Below are positions 38,290 to 47,853 of a stretch of DNA of 64,000 nt, piece by piece; within the stretch, counting starts at the first letter, position 1, and each line of letters starts with the position of its first letter. The notes under the pieces were generated by a model that was not told where the DNA came from, did not search any database, and worked only from the letters and a program-made list of their open reading frames with translations. The DNA is taken from positions 1 through 64,000 of the forward strand of contig NZ_NTGA01000013.1 in the NCBI RefSeq assembly GCF_002289575.1, in the 5' to 3' direction. A program made the position numbers and the translations under genes. The DNA is from Dietzia natronolimnaea (GTDB lineage Bacteria; Actinomycetota; Actinomycetes; Mycobacteriales; Mycobacteriaceae).

Positions 38290-39444
38290 CCGCGCCATGA
38301 CCATGCGGTTGATCTGGTTGGTGCCCTCGTAGATCTGGGTGATCTTGGCATCGCGCATCATGCGCTCGACCGGGAAGTCACGGGTGTACCCGGCGCCACC
38401 GAAGAGCTGCACCGCGTTGGTGGTGACCTCCATCGCGACATCCGAGGCGAACGTCTTGGACGCCGCGGCCATAAAGCCCAGTTTCTGTCCGCCCGGTGCA
38501 CTGCCGCGCTCGGCGTTGGCGGCGGCGGTGTACACCATCAGGCGCGAGGCCTGGACCTTCATCGCCATGTCGGCAAGCATGAACTGCGTGTTCTGGAAGT
38601 CCGAGATCGCCTTGCCGAACTGCTTGCGTTCCTTGGTGTAGGCGATCGCCGCGTCGAGGGCGCCCTGCGCCAGACCCACGGCCTGGGCACCGATGGTGGG
38701 GCGGGTGTGATCCAGCGTCTGCAACGCCGTCTTGAATCCCGTGCCCGGCTCGCCGATGATCCGGTCACCGGGGATCCGGACGTTCTCGAAGTACAGCTCC
38801 GCGGTAGGTGAGCCCTTGATCCCGAGCTTCTTCTCGGTCTTGGACACACCGAAGCCCTCGTCGTCCGCGTGCACCATGAACGCGGAGATCCCGCCGGCGC
38901 CCTTCTCCGGGTCCGTGACCGCCATGACGGTGTACCAGGTGGACTTGCCACCGTTGGTGATCCACGCCTTGCCGCCGTTGAGGATCCAGTCGTCACCGTC
39001 CTGGCGGGCGCGCGTGCGCATGGCGGCGGCGTCGGACCCCGCCTCGCGCTCGGACAGCGCGTAGGAGGCCATGGCGCCCTCGGCGATCCCGGGCAGGACC
39101 TTCTGCTTGAGGTCCTCGTTCCCGGCGAGGATCAGGCCCATGGTGCCGAGCTTGTTGACGGCGGGGATCAGCGACGAGGAACCGCACACGCGCGCGACCT
39201 CTTCGATGACGATGCAGGCGGCGACGGAGTCCGCGCCCTGTCCGCCGTACTCCTCCGGCACGTGGACGGCGTTGAACCCCGAGGCGTTGAGGGCGTCGAG
39301 CGCCTCCTGCGGGAACCGCTCGTTCTCGTCGACGTCCGCGGCGTGCGGCTCGATCTCCTTCTCCGAGAGCGCGCGGATCGCGGCGCGGAGCTCCTCGTGC
39401 TCCTCCGCGGGCTGATACAGGTCGAAGTCGGGGTTACCGGACAT
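38275..39444 (-). CDS. fadE25: acyl-CoA dehydrogenase FadE25
   Basis: A 389-residue flavin dehydrogenase for the first step of acyl-CoA beta-oxidation or branched-chain catabolism. Signatures are YALSEREAGSDAAAMRT (FAD/substrate), WITNGGKSTWYTVMA, the C-terminal QLFGGAGYTRDFPVERMMRD and the IYEGTNQINR segment with the catalytic Glu. It matches Rv3274c, next to purEK. GGAGGACCGCAG precedes the ATG. The gene end is in a 15-base tandem repeat. Confidence 0.95.
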   Translation of the reverse strand: MSGNPDFDLYQPAEEHEELRAAIRALSEKEIEPHAADVDENERFPQEALDALNASGFNAVHVPEEYGGQGADSVAACIVIEEVARVCGSSSLIPAVNKLGTMGLILAGNEDLKQKVLPGIAEGAMASYALSEREAGSDAAAMRTRARQDGDDWILNGGKAWITNGGKSTWYTVMAVTDPEKGAGGISAFMVHADDEGFGVSKTEKKLGIKGSPTAELYFENVRIPGDRIIGEPGTGFKTALQTLDHTRPTIGAQAVGLAQGALDAAIAYTKERKQFGKAISDFQNTQFMLADMAMKVQASRLMVYTAAANAERGSAPGGQKLGFMAAASKTFASDVAMEVTTNAVQLFGGAGYTRDFPVERMMRDAKITQIYEGTNQINRMVMARQLLA

Positions 39445-39622
39445 CTGCGGTCCTCCAAGAGGGAATCGTCGGTATTGATCGCGCGGCGGACACCGTCCGG
39501 GGGCCCTCCCGGCGATCCCGACGGCGCGCCTTCTCCGTCGTTCTCGCCGCGGGGTCTGACGTGCCGCGCCCGACCACCCAAGTTACCAGTCGGACACCGC
39601 CCCCTTGCCCGGGCGGCGGGGG

Positions 39623-39657
39623 CTCAGCCGAGCAGGCTCCCGGACTCAGCCGAGCAG
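39623..39657 (-). repeat. 22-base-spaced repeat across the purE stop
   Basis: CTCAGCCGAGCAG at 39623 and again at 39645. The second includes the purE stop (39646-39648); the first repeats the last codons and stop downstream. Confidence 0.85.
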
Positions 39658-40158
39658 CCTCTGGCGGAGCGCGGCGTCCTTGCGCTCGACCATCGCCTCC
39701 AGATCGGCCTGGAAGTGCTCCATCCGCGACCGGAGCTCCGCGTCGGAGGCGGCGAGGATCCGGACCGCCAGGAGCCCGGCGTTGCGCGCACCGCCTATCG
39801 ACACGGTGGCCACGGGCACCCCGGCCGGCATCTGCACTATGGACAGCAGCGAGTCCATCCCGTCGAGGTGCTTCAGGGGCACCGGCACACCGATGACCGG
39901 CAGCGGAGTGGCGGAGGCGACCATTCCGGGCAGGTGCGCCGCACCCCCGGCGCCCGCGATCACCACCCGGATGCCCCGCCCCGCCGCCGAGCGGGCGTAG
40001 TCCAGCATCTTCTGCGGGGTCCGGTGCGCCGAGACCACCCCCACCTCGAAGGGGATCCCGAACTCGGCCAACGCTTCCGCGGCGGCCTCCATCGTGGGCC
40101 AGTCCGAGTCGCTGCCCATGATCAGACCGACCTGCGGTCCACCGGAGGGTGTGGTCAT
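39646..40158 (-). CDS. purE: N5-carboxyaminoimidazole ribonucleotide mutase
   Basis: A 170-residue class I PurE of purine synthesis, rearranging N5-CAIR to CAIR. Active-site motifs are [39 protein letters not shown], and [20 protein letters not shown]. It lies 44 bases after purK and is presumably co-transcribed with it. An AAAAGG ribosome site precedes the ATG. Confidence 0.96.
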   Translation of the reverse strand: MTTPSGGPQVGLIMGSDSDWPTMEAAAEALAEFGIPFEVGVVSAHRTPQKMLDYARSAAGRGIRVVIAGAGGAAHLPGMVASATPLPVIGVPVPLKHLDGMDSLLSIVQMPAGVPVATVSIGGARNAGLLAVRILAASDAELRSRMEHFQADLEAMVERKDAALRQRLLG

Positions 40159-40202
40159 TGCGATGCCTTTTCGTCGAGTAGAGATGCCGAGGAGAGATGG
40201 GG

Positions 40203-41489
40203 TCAGCGGTCGAAGTCCCCGACCGGCGGCCCCGTGTGGGGGTCCCAGCCGTCAGCCCATTCCCCGTGGGAGAGCCAGTGGGCGGCGTGTTCGGCCACCG
40301 CGCGCACCGTGGCCACCTGGTCGGGGTCATCCGGGTCGATACCGGGGTCGGCGAGCACGTTGACGTGTCCGATCTTGCGTCCCGGCCGCTCGGACTTGCC
40401 GTAGAGGTGGACCTTGGCGTGGGGGAACCTGGCCCCGAGGTGGTGGACCCGCTCGTCCATGCTCATCGCGGGCGTCTCCGCCGCGCCGAGGACGTTGGCC
40501 ATCACGGTCACGGGGGCGGTCGGGACGGTGGATCCGAGCGGATAGTCGAGAACGGCCCGCAGATGCTGCTCGAACTGACTGGTGGTGGCTCCGTCCATGG
40601 TCCAGTGCCCGGAGTTGTGCGGGCGCATGGCCAGTTCGTTCACCAGCACTCCCGGGCGACCGTCGGCGCCGATGACCTCGAAGAGCTCGACCGCCATCAC
40701 CCCGGTCACGTCGAGGTGCTCCGCCAGGCGTAGAGCGGTGGCCTGGACCGCGGACCGGAGATCGTCGGGCAATCCCGTGGCGGGTGCCACCACGACAGCG
40801 CAGATGCCGTCCCTCTGCACCGTCTCCACGACGGGCCACACCGCCCCCTGGCCGAACGGCGAGCGGGCGACGAGCGCGGAGAGCTCCCGGGTCCACGGCA
40901 CCCGCGCCTCGGCCATCATCGGCACTCCGGCGTCGAGCTGCTCCTGCGCGATCCGCTCGGCCTGCTCGACCGACTCCGGCATCCACACGCCACGGCCGTC
41001 GTAGCCGCCGCGCGCGGACTTGAGGACGATCCGCCCCTGCTGCTCGTCATGGAAGCGCCGCACGTCCTCGACCGAGTCCACGGCCGTGAACGGCGGGACG
41101 GGTGCGCCGATCTCGGCGAGCGCCCGTCGCATGACCAGCTTGTCCTGGGCGTGGATGAGCGCCGAGGCCCGGGGCCGGACCGCGACCCCGGCGGACTCGA
41201 GCTCCACCAGGATCTCCGGGGGGACGTGTCCGTGGTCGAAGGTCATCACGTCGGCGCCGGCCGCGACACCGCGGACCGCGTCGGGGTCGTCGTGGGCGCC
41301 GATGACGACGTCGGGCGTGACCTGTGCCGCCGGGTCCTGCGGGTCGGCGGCGAGCACGCGGAGGGTCTGGCCGAGCGCCACCGCCGACTGGTGTGTCATG
41401 CGGGCGAGCTGTCCACCCCCGATCATCGCCACGACGGGCGAACCGAGTGGATTGCGGCGGATGCGCGAGTCGTCGTTCACGGGGTCCAT
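40203..41489 (-). CDS. purK: N5-carboxyaminoimidazole ribonucleotide synthase
   Basis: A 428-residue ATP-grasp enzyme making N5-CAIR from AIR, bicarbonate and ATP. Motifs are [40 protein letters not shown] and [17 protein letters not shown] 41489 or GTG 41480 could start; the latter stands 7 bases from GAACAT and would be leaderless. It is followed by purE and preceded by the divergent PH-domain gene's stop. Confidence 0.94.
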   Translation of the reverse strand: MDPVNDDSRIRRNPLGSPVVAMIGGGQLARMTHQSAVALGQTLRVLAADPQDPAAQVTPDVVIGAHDDPDAVRGVAAGADVMTFDHGHVPPEILVELESAGVAVRPRASALIHAQDKLVMRRALAEIGAPVPPFTAVDSVEDVRRFHDEQQGRIVLKSARGGYDGRGVWMPESVEQAERIAQEQLDAGVPMMAEARVPWTRELSALVARSPFGQGAVWPVVETVQRDGICAVVVAPATGLPDDLRSAVQATALRLAEHLDVTGVMAVELFEVIGADGRPGVLVNELAMRPHNSGHWTMDGATTSQFEQHLRAVLDYPLGSTVPTAPVTVMANVLGAAETPAMSMDERVHHLGARFPHAKVHLYGKSERPGRKIGHVNVLADPGIDPDDPDQVATVRAVAEHAAHWLSHGEWADGWDPHTGPPVGDFDR

Positions 41490-41493
41490 GTTC
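41488..41493 (-). promoter_or_regulatory. possible -10 hexamer GAACAT before purK GTG
   Basis: GAACAT, 7 bases, then GTG 41480. Only A2 and T6 match the -10 consensus. Confidence 0.25.
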
Positions 41494-41511
41494 TCACGTG
41501 CGGGCGCCGGG

Positions 41512-42075
41512 TCACCGACGCCCCGGCAGGCCCCAGCGGAAGCGCGGCGGGGCGACGGACGGCCCGGGCGGGGGGACGGGAGGCAGCCGGAGCAGTTCGT
41601 CGTAGACCGCGGCGTGGACGCCCGCCACACCGGGGACGTGGTCGATCTCCACCGGCGGCAGGTGCCCGCACTCGAGGATGAGGCACCCCGTGCCCAGAGC
41701 CCGGTCGGTGAGCGTGTGCCGGAACCGCACCGCACTGATCCGACGCAGTGGCACGTCGACACACCGTCGGGTCGACCCCGCCGGCCGGTAGAGCACCCGC
41801 TCGTCGGTCACCACCAGATCGGTGCGCGCCCACCGCAGCGCGGGCCACAGGCCGAAACGCAGGACCACGAGGAGGTAGACCCCGGCGACCATCGCCCAGG
41901 TGGCGGCGCGGTCGCCGGCGTGGACGACCTGCGTCTCGATGAAGCCCCCGGCGATCCCGGCGAGACCGGCGCCGATCACCGTCACCAACCCGGGACGCAC
42001 GAGCGCCCGCCAGTGCGGGTGACTGTGGACGATCAGCGTCTCCCCCGGCGCGAGAACCGAACGGACGAACCCCAC
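41512..42075 (-). CDS. membrane PH-domain protein (Rv3278c-like)
   Basis: A 187-residue protein with two membrane segments ([18 protein letters not shown] and [18 protein letters not shown]) followed by a bacterial PH-like domain ([41 protein letters not shown]) of the YdbS/DUF304 type. The C-terminal 25 residues are Pro-rich. GTG 42075 starts 3 bases after birA, so the two are co-transcribed. Role unknown. Confidence 0.88.
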   Translation of the reverse strand: MGFVRSVLAPGETLIVHSHPHWRALVRPGLVTVIGAGLAGIAGGFIETQVVHAGDRAATWAMVAGVYLLVVLRFGLWPALRWARTDLVVTDERVLYRPAGSTRRCVDVPLRRISAVRFRHTLTDRALGTGCLILECGHLPPVEIDHVPGVAGVHAAVYDELLRLPPVPPPGPSVAPPRFRWGLPGRR

Positions 42076-42078
42076 GGG

Positions 42079-42957
42079 TCAGCCGCCCCACCGGTCGTCG
42101 GCGGGGCGGACGTGGGTGACGTCCCCGGCGGCCACGGCCACCTCTCCCTCCGGGGTGACGACGACGAGGCGGCCTTCCCTGTCGACACGATCGGCCCGAC
42201 CGGTCCGGACGACGTCCCCCGGAAGCAGGACGCGGACCTCTGCTCCGAGCGTCGAGCAGGCGCCCGAGTACTCGGCCAGGAGCTCATCCGAGATGGACGA
42301 TCCGCTCCCCCTCTCGCATCCGCGCCACTGTTCGTGCCGGCGTGCCAGGGCCTCGAGGACCGCCCGCGCGACGGCGTCGCGGTCGGTGGTGCCACCCGCG
42401 AGGGCGAGCGAGGTGGCGTGCGGGATGGGCAGCTGTTCCCGGGTGAGCGTCACGTTGATCCCCAGACCGACCACCAGCGCCGGGAGCCGCAGGTTGAAGT
42501 CTCCCTCCGTGGGCACGGTCGTCATCTCCGAGAGGATCCCCGCGATCTTGCACCCGTCGACGAGGACGTCGTTCGGCCATTTCAGGGTGGCGTCCACCCC
42601 GCCCGCGGCCAGCAGACCATCGCGGACCGCCAACCCCGTGACCAGTGGAAGCCAGCCGAACAGGGCGGGGGAGACCGCGCCGGGACGCAGCAGGACGCTG
42701 AGCGCCACCTGCGTCCGCGGCGGCGCCGTCCACGTCCGTCCGAGTCGCCCCCGACCAGCGGCCTGGTACTCGGCCAGGAGCACACTGCGGTCCGGGGCAC
42801 CCTGGACCGCCCGCTCGATCGACTCGGCGTTGGTGGACCCGGTCTCCTCGAGCACCTCGAGCGAGGTGTAGGGCGCGTCCGGCGTCCCGACCAGCGCACG
42901 CCGCAGGGCGTCGGCGTCGAGTGGGCGCGGGGATCCGGGTCGGGTGTCTGCGTGCAC
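42079..42957 (-). CDS. birA: biotin-protein ligase BirA
   Basis: A 292-residue biotin-[acetyl-CoA-carboxylase] ligase. It lacks the N-terminal helix-turn-helix, so it is a ligase only, not a repressor. Biotinyl-AMP site motifs are [39 protein letters not shown] and GLGINV. The C-terminal domain has [20 protein letters not shown] 42957 lies 7 bases after TACTCT. Divergent from accD5. Likely clients are AccA3 (K561) and the small biotinyl protein (K37). Confidence 0.95.
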   Translation of the reverse strand: MHADTRPGSPRPLDADALRRALVGTPDAPYTSLEVLEETGSTNAESIERAVQGAPDRSVLLAEYQAAGRGRLGRTWTAPPRTQVALSVLLRPGAVSPALFGWLPLVTGLAVRDGLLAAGGVDATLKWPNDVLVDGCKIAGILSEMTTVPTEGDFNLRLPALVVGLGINVTLTREQLPIPHATSLALAGGTTDRDAVARAVLEALARRHEQWRGCERGSGSSISDELLAEYSGACSTLGAEVRVLLPGDVVRTGRADRVDREGRLVVVTPEGEVAVAAGDVTHVRPADDRWGG

Positions 42958-42964
42958 GAGGACC

Positions 42965-42970
42965 AGAGTA
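42965..42970 (-). promoter_or_regulatory. -10 hexamer TACTCT, leaderless birA
   Basis: TACTCT, 7 bases, then GTG 42957; no ribosome site. Confidence 0.6.
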
Positions 42971-43048
42971 GGTCCGAACCCCGCCCGACGGCGGCGCCGG
43001 TGCGGGGCAGTATGCCGGGTCACGTCGTCACGCATCCGGCCGAGTCGT

Positions 43049-43054
43049 TAGAGT
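43049..43054 (+). promoter_or_regulatory. -10 hexamer TAGAGT, leaderless accD5
   Basis: TAGAGT, 8 bases, then ATG 43063; no ribosome site. Confidence 0.5.
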
Positions 43055-43062
43055 CTTACAAC

Positions 43063-44712
43063 ATGACGACTGCCTCAGAACCGGACGTGAGTGACGACGT
43101 CCCGACCGACGCTGCGACGCCCGACATCCACACGACCGCCGGGAAACTGTCCGAACTGCGTCGGCGCCTCGACGAAGCCCGCGCCCCGATGGGACAGGCC
43201 GCGATCGACAAGATGCACGACAAGGGCCTGATGACGGCCCGCGAGAGGATCGAGAACCTTCTCGACCCGGGTTCGTTCGTCGAGATCGACGCCCTCGCCC
43301 GCCACCGCGCCACGACCTTCGGCCTGGCCGAGCGTCGGCCGCTGGGGGACGGTGTCATCACCGGTTACGGCACCATCGACGGCCGCAGCGTCTGCGTGTT
43401 CTCGCAGGACGCCACCGTCTTCGGCGGCTCGCTCGGAGAGGTCTACGGCGAGAAGATCGTCAAGGTCATGGACCTGGCGCTCAAGACCGGACGCCCGATG
43501 ATCGGCATCAACCACGGCGCCGGTGCCCGCATCCAGGAGGGTGTGGTCTCCCTCGGTCTCTACGGCGAGATCTTCCACCGCAACGTCCAGGCGTCCGGGG
43601 TGATCCCCCAGGTGTCCCTGATCATGGGCCCCTCCGCCGGCGGGCATGTCTACTCCCCCGCCCTCACCGACTTCACCGTGATGGTCGACAAGACCTCGCA
43701 GATGTTCGTCACCGGCCCGGACGTCATCAAGACGGTCACCGGGGAAGAGGTCACCCAGGAGGAACTGGGGGGTGCCACCACCCACATGACCAAGTCCGGT
43801 GTCTCCCATTACACCGCGAGCGACGAGCAGGACGCCCTCGACTACGTCAAGGACCTGCTGTCCTACCTCCCCAGCAACAATCGTGCCGAGGCCCCCCGGT
43901 TCCCGGTCCCGCCGACCGAGGGAGCGATCGAGGACAACCTCACCCTGGAGGACCACGAGCTGGACACGATCATCCCGGACTCCTCCAACAGCCCGTACGA
44001 CATGCACGAGGTCATCTCGCACATCGTCGACGACGGCGAGTTCCTCGAGACCCAGGCGCAGTTCGCCATGAACGTGATCGTGGGCTTCGGCCGGGTCGAG
44101 GGCCGCAGCGTCGGCGTGGTGGCCAACCAGCCCACCCAGTTCGCCGGCTGCCTGGACATCAAGGCGTCCGAGAAGGCCGCGCGCTTCGTCCGCACGTGCG
44201 ACGCCTTCAACATCCCCATCCTCACCCTCGTCGACGTCCCCGGCTTCCTCCCGGGAACCGGGCAGGAGTTCGACGGGATCATCCGCCGCGGGGCCAAGCT
44301 GCTGTACGCCTACGGTGAGGCCACCGTCGGCAAGGTCACGGTGATCACCCGCAAGGCCTACGGCGGGGCCTACGACGTCATGGGCTCCAAGCACATGGGC
44401 GCGGACATCAACCTGGCGTGGCCGACGGCCGAGATCGCCGTGATGGGCGCGTCGGGGGCCGTGGGGTTCGTCTACCGTGACCAGCTCAAGCAGGCCGCGG
44501 CCAACGGCGAGGACGTCGACGCGCTGCGCCTGAAGCTCCAGGCCGAGTACGAGGACACCCTCGTCAACCCGTACGTCGCCGCCGAACGCGGGTATGTCGA
44601 CGCCGTGATCCCGCCGTCGCACACCCGCCTGCAGGTGGCCCAGGCACTCCGCCTCCTCGACCGTAAGGTCGTCGAGGTTCCCGCCAAGAAGCACGGGAAC
44701 ATCCCGCTGTGA
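43063..44712 (+). CDS. accD5: acyl-CoA carboxylase beta subunit AccD5
   Basis: A 549-residue carboxyltransferase, probably of the propionyl/acetyl-CoA carboxylase complex with AccA3 and AccE5. Both oxyanion regions of the duplicated crotonase fold are visible: [13 protein letters not shown] and [14 protein letters not shown] in the N-half, [20 protein letters not shown] and [24 protein letters not shown] in the C-half. The start [12 protein letters not shown] follows a -10 hexamer directly. accE5 overlaps its stop by 4 bases. Confidence 0.96.
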   Translation: MTTASEPDVSDDVPTDAATPDIHTTAGKLSELRRRLDEARAPMGQAAIDKMHDKGLMTARERIENLLDPGSFVEIDALARHRATTFGLAERRPLGDGVITGYGTIDGRSVCVFSQDATVFGGSLGEVYGEKIVKVMDLALKTGRPMIGINHGAGARIQEGVVSLGLYGEIFHRNVQASGVIPQVSLIMGPSAGGHVYSPALTDFTVMVDKTSQMFVTGPDVIKTVTGEEVTQEELGGATTHMTKSGVSHYTASDEQDALDYVKDLLSYLPSNNRAEAPRFPVPPTEGAIEDNLTLEDHELDTIIPDSSNSPYDMHEVISHIVDDGEFLETQAQFAMNVIVGFGRVEGRSVGVVANQPTQFAGCLDIKASEKAARFVRTCDAFNIPILTLVDVPGFLPGTGQEFDGIIRRGAKLLYAYGEATVGKVTVITRKAYGGAYDVMGSKHMGADINLAWPTAEIAVMGASGAVGFVYRDQLKQAAANGEDVDALRLKLQAEYEDTLVNPYVAAERGYVDAVIPPSHTRLQVAQALRLLDRKVVEVPAKKHGNIPL

Positions 44713-44939
44713 CCGCGGAGAAGAAGCCCGCCGCCCCGTTCTTCGAGGTCGTGCGCGGCAACCCCACCGCGGTCGAGGTCGGCATCCTGTCCGCCGTCCT
44801 GGCGACCGCGCAGGGCAACGCCGTCCACGAGGGGGAGTTCCCCACGGGCATCAAGGACGACTGGGGTTCCTACGAGGAGCGACTGCGGCCGCCGTTCGGG
44901 TACAACCCGACGTCGTTCCTCAACCGCCGGCAGTACTGA
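44709..44939 (+). CDS. accE5: acyl-CoA carboxylase epsilon subunit AccE5
   Basis: A 76-residue epsilon subunit that tightens the AccA3-AccD5 complex. It has the family pattern [22 protein letters not shown] and ends [20 protein letters not shown] 44709 overlaps the accD5 TGA (GTGA), so the two are translationally coupled, matching Rv3280-Rv3281. Confidence 0.95.
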   Translation: MTAEKKPAAPFFEVVRGNPTAVEVGILSAVLATAQGNAVHEGEFPTGIKDDWGSYEERLRPPFGYNPTSFLNRRQY

Positions 44940-44965
44940 GTCCGACCCACCCTGGCGCCACCACA

Positions 44966-45035
44966 CAGCCGCCCCTGGCCCTGCACGCCCGCGCGCACCG
45001 GAGCGCCGGCACGAGTGCATCGACGGGGGCGGCTG
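44966..45035 (+). terminator. possible structured terminator after accE5
   Basis: A 10-base-pair stem CAGCCGCCCC/GGGGCGGCTG (44966-44975 with 45026-45035) around a 50-base loop that holds a TGCAC/GTGCA inner pair. Long loop; weak. Confidence 0.35.
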
Positions 45036-45081
45036 CGGTATCTGCGCCTCCTCACCACCGCCCACACTCCGGGGCCGTGGC

Positions 45082-45087
45082 TACGCT
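45082..45087 (+). promoter_or_regulatory. -10 hexamer TACGCT, leaderless maf
   Basis: TACGCT, 6 bases, then ATG 45094; no ribosome site. Confidence 0.6.
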
Positions 45088-45093
45088 GGGCCC

Positions 45094-45774
45094 ATGATCA
45101 GAGTCGTCCTCGCCTCCGCCTCCCCGTCCCGCCTGCGGATCCTCCAGCAGGCCGGCGTCGACCCGCTCATCCGCCACCCTCGGGTCGACGAGGACGCGCT
45201 CCAGGCCGCTCTCCCCGAGGGGACCCCGCACGTACGTGTGGTGGAGGAACTGGCCCGGGCCAAGGCGCAGGACGTCCTCGACCGTGAGGGGGAGGCGCTC
45301 GCGGACGAGGCCCGGGCGTCCGGCGCCGACACCCTCGTCGTCGTGGGCTGCGATTCGATGCTCCTGGTCGACGGCCGACTCGAGGGCAAGCCACACACCT
45401 ACGAACGGGCGATGGCGCGGTGGCAGAAGATGCGCGGGCGTCACGGGGTCCTCATCACCGGACACGCCGTCGTGCTCGCCGACCTCACCGGGGACGGACC
45501 CCTCGTCGTCACCGGGCGAGAGACCGACACCTCCGACACCACCGTCCACTTCGGCGCCCCGTCGGACGCCGACCTCGACGTGTACCTCCGCACGGGCGAG
45601 CCCCTCGAGTGCGCGGGCGCCTTCACCATCGAATCGCTCGGCGGGTGGTTCATCGACCGGATCGACGGCGACCCGTCGAGTGTCATCGGACTCAGTCTTC
45701 CGCTGTTGCGCCGCCTCCTCGAAGACGGCGGGATCCACGCGCACCAGGTGTGGCGGCCTGAGCTTCGCACCTGA
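45094..45774 (+). CDS. maf: Maf-family nucleotide pyrophosphatase
   Basis: A 226-residue nucleoside triphosphate pyrophosphatase that removes non-canonical or methylated nucleotides. Motifs are VLASASPSRLRIL, VGCDSMLLVDGRLEGKP, GRHGVLITGHAVV and CAGAFTIESLGGWFIDRIDGD. It is longer than the usual 190-200 residues through a segment near residues 70-90. In M. tuberculosis sseA and Rv3284 stand between maf and accA3; here they are missing. Confidence 0.94.
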   Translation: MIRVVLASASPSRLRILQQAGVDPLIRHPRVDEDALQAALPEGTPHVRVVEELARAKAQDVLDREGEALADEARASGADTLVVVGCDSMLLVDGRLEGKPHTYERAMARWQKMRGRHGVLITGHAVVLADLTGDGPLVVTGRETDTSDTTVHFGAPSDADLDVYLRTGEPLECAGAFTIESLGGWFIDRIDGDPSSVIGLSLPLLRRLLEDGGIHAHQVWRPELRT

Positions 45775-45865
45775 ACAGCAGGTCAGAGAGGCCGAGTCCC
45801 GAAGCACCCGGCCCCACGGGGCAGCTCACGGACCCCCAATCCCACACATGAGGGGGGCCTCTCAT

Positions 45866-45871
45866 TAGACT
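45866..45871 (+). promoter_or_regulatory. possible accA3 -10 hexamer
   Basis: TAGACT about 68 bases before GTG 45939. No good -35. An inverted repeat GAGAGGCC/GGCCTCTC (45786-45793 with 45856-45863) ends just before it. Confidence 0.35.
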
Positions 45872-45938
45872 GCTGAAGAATATCGGTCCCCCACCGGGCG
45901 CACCGGTCTAAGAGACGTCCATCACCAGGAGGCCCTGA

Positions 45939-47726
45939 GTGCCCAGTCATGCCAGCTCTCACATCACCAAGGTCCTCGTCGCCAACCGCGGCGAGATCGC
46001 CGTCCGTGTGATCCGCGCGGCGAAGGACGCCGGCCTGGCCAGCGTGGCCGTGTACGCCGAGCCCGACGCCGACGCCCTCTTCGTCAAGCTGGCGGACGAG
46101 GCCTTCGCCCTGGGAGGCACCACCTCCGCGGAGTCCTACCTGGTCTTCGACAAGATCCTCGACGCCGCCGCCAAGTCCGGCGCCGACGCCATCCACCCCG
46201 GGTACGGCTTCCTCTCCGAGAACGCCGACTTCGCGCAGGCCGTCATCGACGCCGGCCTGATCTGGATCGGCCCCCCGCCGAGCGCCATCCGCGACCTCGG
46301 CGACAAGGTCACCGCGCGGCACATCGCCGAGCGGGCCAATGCGCCGATGGCGGCCGGAACCAAGGACCCCGTCGCCAATGCCGACGAGGTCGTGAAGTTC
46401 GCGGAGCAGTACGGCCTGCCCATCGCCATCAAGGCCGCCTTCGGCGGTGGCGGGCGCGGGATGAAGGTCGCCCACGAGATGTCGGAGGTCGCCGAGCTCT
46501 TCGACTCGGCCACTCGTGAGGCCACCGCCGCCTTCGGCCGCGGCGAGTGCTTTGTCGAGCAGTACCTCGACAAGGCCCGCCACGTCGAGGCGCAGGTGCT
46601 CGCCGACCAGCACGGCAACGTCGTCGTGGCCGGTACCCGCGACTGCTCCCTCCAGCGCCGCTTCCAGAAGCTCGTCGAGGAGGCCCCCGCCCCGTTCCTC
46701 ACCGACGAGCAGCGCAAGCGGATCCACGACTCCGCCAAGGCCATCTGCAAGGAGGCCGGCTACTACGGCGCCGGCACCGTGGAATACATGGTCCAGGGCG
46801 ACACCATCTCCTTCCTCGAGGTCAACACCCGGCTCCAGGTGGAGCACCCGGTGACCGAGGAGACGGCGGGCATCGACCTGGTCCTCCAGCAGTTCAAGAT
46901 CGCCGAGGGCGAGGTCCTCGAGTTCACCGAGGACCCGACCCCGCGCGGCCACGCGTTCGAGTTCCGCATCAACGGTGAGGACGCCGGCCGTGGCTTCCTG
47001 CCCGCCCCCGGCACCATCACGACCTACCACGAGCCCAGTGGGCCGGGCGTCCGCGTCGACTCTGGCGTCGAGCAGGGCGACACCATCGGCGGAAAGTTCG
47101 ACTCGATGCTCGCGAAGCTCATCGTCTGGGGCGAGGACCGCGACCAGGCGCTGGCACGGTCGGCCCGCGCGCTCGCCGAGTACACGGTCGAGGGCATGGC
47201 CACCGTCATCCCGTTCCACTCCCACGTCGTCGCCAACCCCGCTTTCGTGGGTGACGGAAAGGGCTTCGACGTCTACACCAAGTGGATCGAGGAGGAGTGG
47301 GACAACCCGATCGAGCCGTGGAGCGCCACCGGCGCCCCCGCCGACGATGACGAGCCGGTCGAGCGGAAGAAGGTCGTCGTCGAGGTGGACGGCCGCCGCG
47401 TCGAGGTCTCGCTACCCGGCGACCTCGCCTTCGGCGGATCCCACAACGGGGGCACCGTCCGCCGCAAGGCCAAGGCACGGACCCGTGGTGGCGCCGCCGG
47501 TGCCGCCGCCTCCGGGGACGCCGTCTCCGCACCGATGCAGGGCACCGTGGTCAAGGTGGCCGTCGAGGAGGGCCAGGAGGTCAAGACCGGCGAGCTCATC
47601 GCCGTCCTCGAGGCCATGAAGATGGAGAACCCGGTCACCGCGCACAAGGACGGCGTCGTCACCGACCTGTCCGTGGACGCCGGTGCCGCGGTCACCCAGG
47701 GCACGGTGCTCTGCGAGATCAAGTGA
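45939..47726 (+). CDS. accA3: biotin carboxylase/BCCP alpha subunit AccA3
   Basis: A 595-residue alpha subunit shared by acetyl/propionyl/long-chain acyl-CoA carboxylases, feeding fatty and mycolic acid synthesis. The biotin carboxylase part ([45 protein letters not shown]) covers about residues 1-450, and the C-terminal BCCP carries EAMKMENPV with biotinyl K561. AGGAGG precedes GTG 45939. Its partners AccD5 and AccE5 are encoded 1 kb upstream. Confidence 0.97.
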   Translation: MPSHASSHITKVLVANRGEIAVRVIRAAKDAGLASVAVYAEPDADALFVKLADEAFALGGTTSAESYLVFDKILDAAAKSGADAIHPGYGFLSENADFAQAVIDAGLIWIGPPPSAIRDLGDKVTARHIAERANAPMAAGTKDPVANADEVVKFAEQYGLPIAIKAAFGGGGRGMKVAHEMSEVAELFDSATREATAAFGRGECFVEQYLDKARHVEAQVLADQHGNVVVAGTRDCSLQRRFQKLVEEAPAPFLTDEQRKRIHDSAKAICKEAGYYGAGTVEYMVQGDTISFLEVNTRLQVEHPVTEETAGIDLVLQQFKIAEGEVLEFTEDPTPRGHAFEFRINGEDAGRGFLPAPGTITTYHEPSGPGVRVDSGVEQGDTIGGKFDSMLAKLIVWGEDRDQALARSARALAEYTVEGMATVIPFHSHVVANPAFVGDGKGFDVYTKWIEEEWDNPIEPWSATGAPADDDEPVERKKVVVEVDGRRVEVSLPGDLAFGGSHNGGTVRRKAKARTRGGAAGAAASGDAVSAPMQGTVVKVAVEEGQEVKTGELIAVLEAMKMENPVTAHKDGVVTDLSVDAGAAVTQGTVLCEIK

Positions 47727-47745
47727 TCCGCTGACCCCACACAAC

Positions 47746-47787
47746 TGAGACGACGGCGCCGCCCATCCGGGCGGCGCCGTCGTCTCA
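47746..47787 (+). terminator. terminator hairpin after accA3
   Basis: A perfect 19-base-pair stem (47746-47764 with 47769-47787), ATCC loop, then TGTT. It lies 20 bases after the stop and may also end glpD from the other side. Confidence 0.95.
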
Positions 47788-47853
47788 TGTTGGGGGGCGC
47801 CGTCACGGCCCGCCCCTCCTCCCCGCCCCTCCCCCGTAGGGTTCGTGCCCCGG

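Noticed and set aside
41020-43062. Extension of accD5 by 680 codons upstream
   Set aside because: The extension is antisense to purK, the PH-domain gene and birA. The AccD5 start at 43063 has a -10 hexamer at the right distance.
45786-45863. GAGAGGCC/GGCCTCTC as a terminator of maf
   Set aside because: The arms are 8 bases and 62 bases apart and run into the accA3 promoter region; probably chance.
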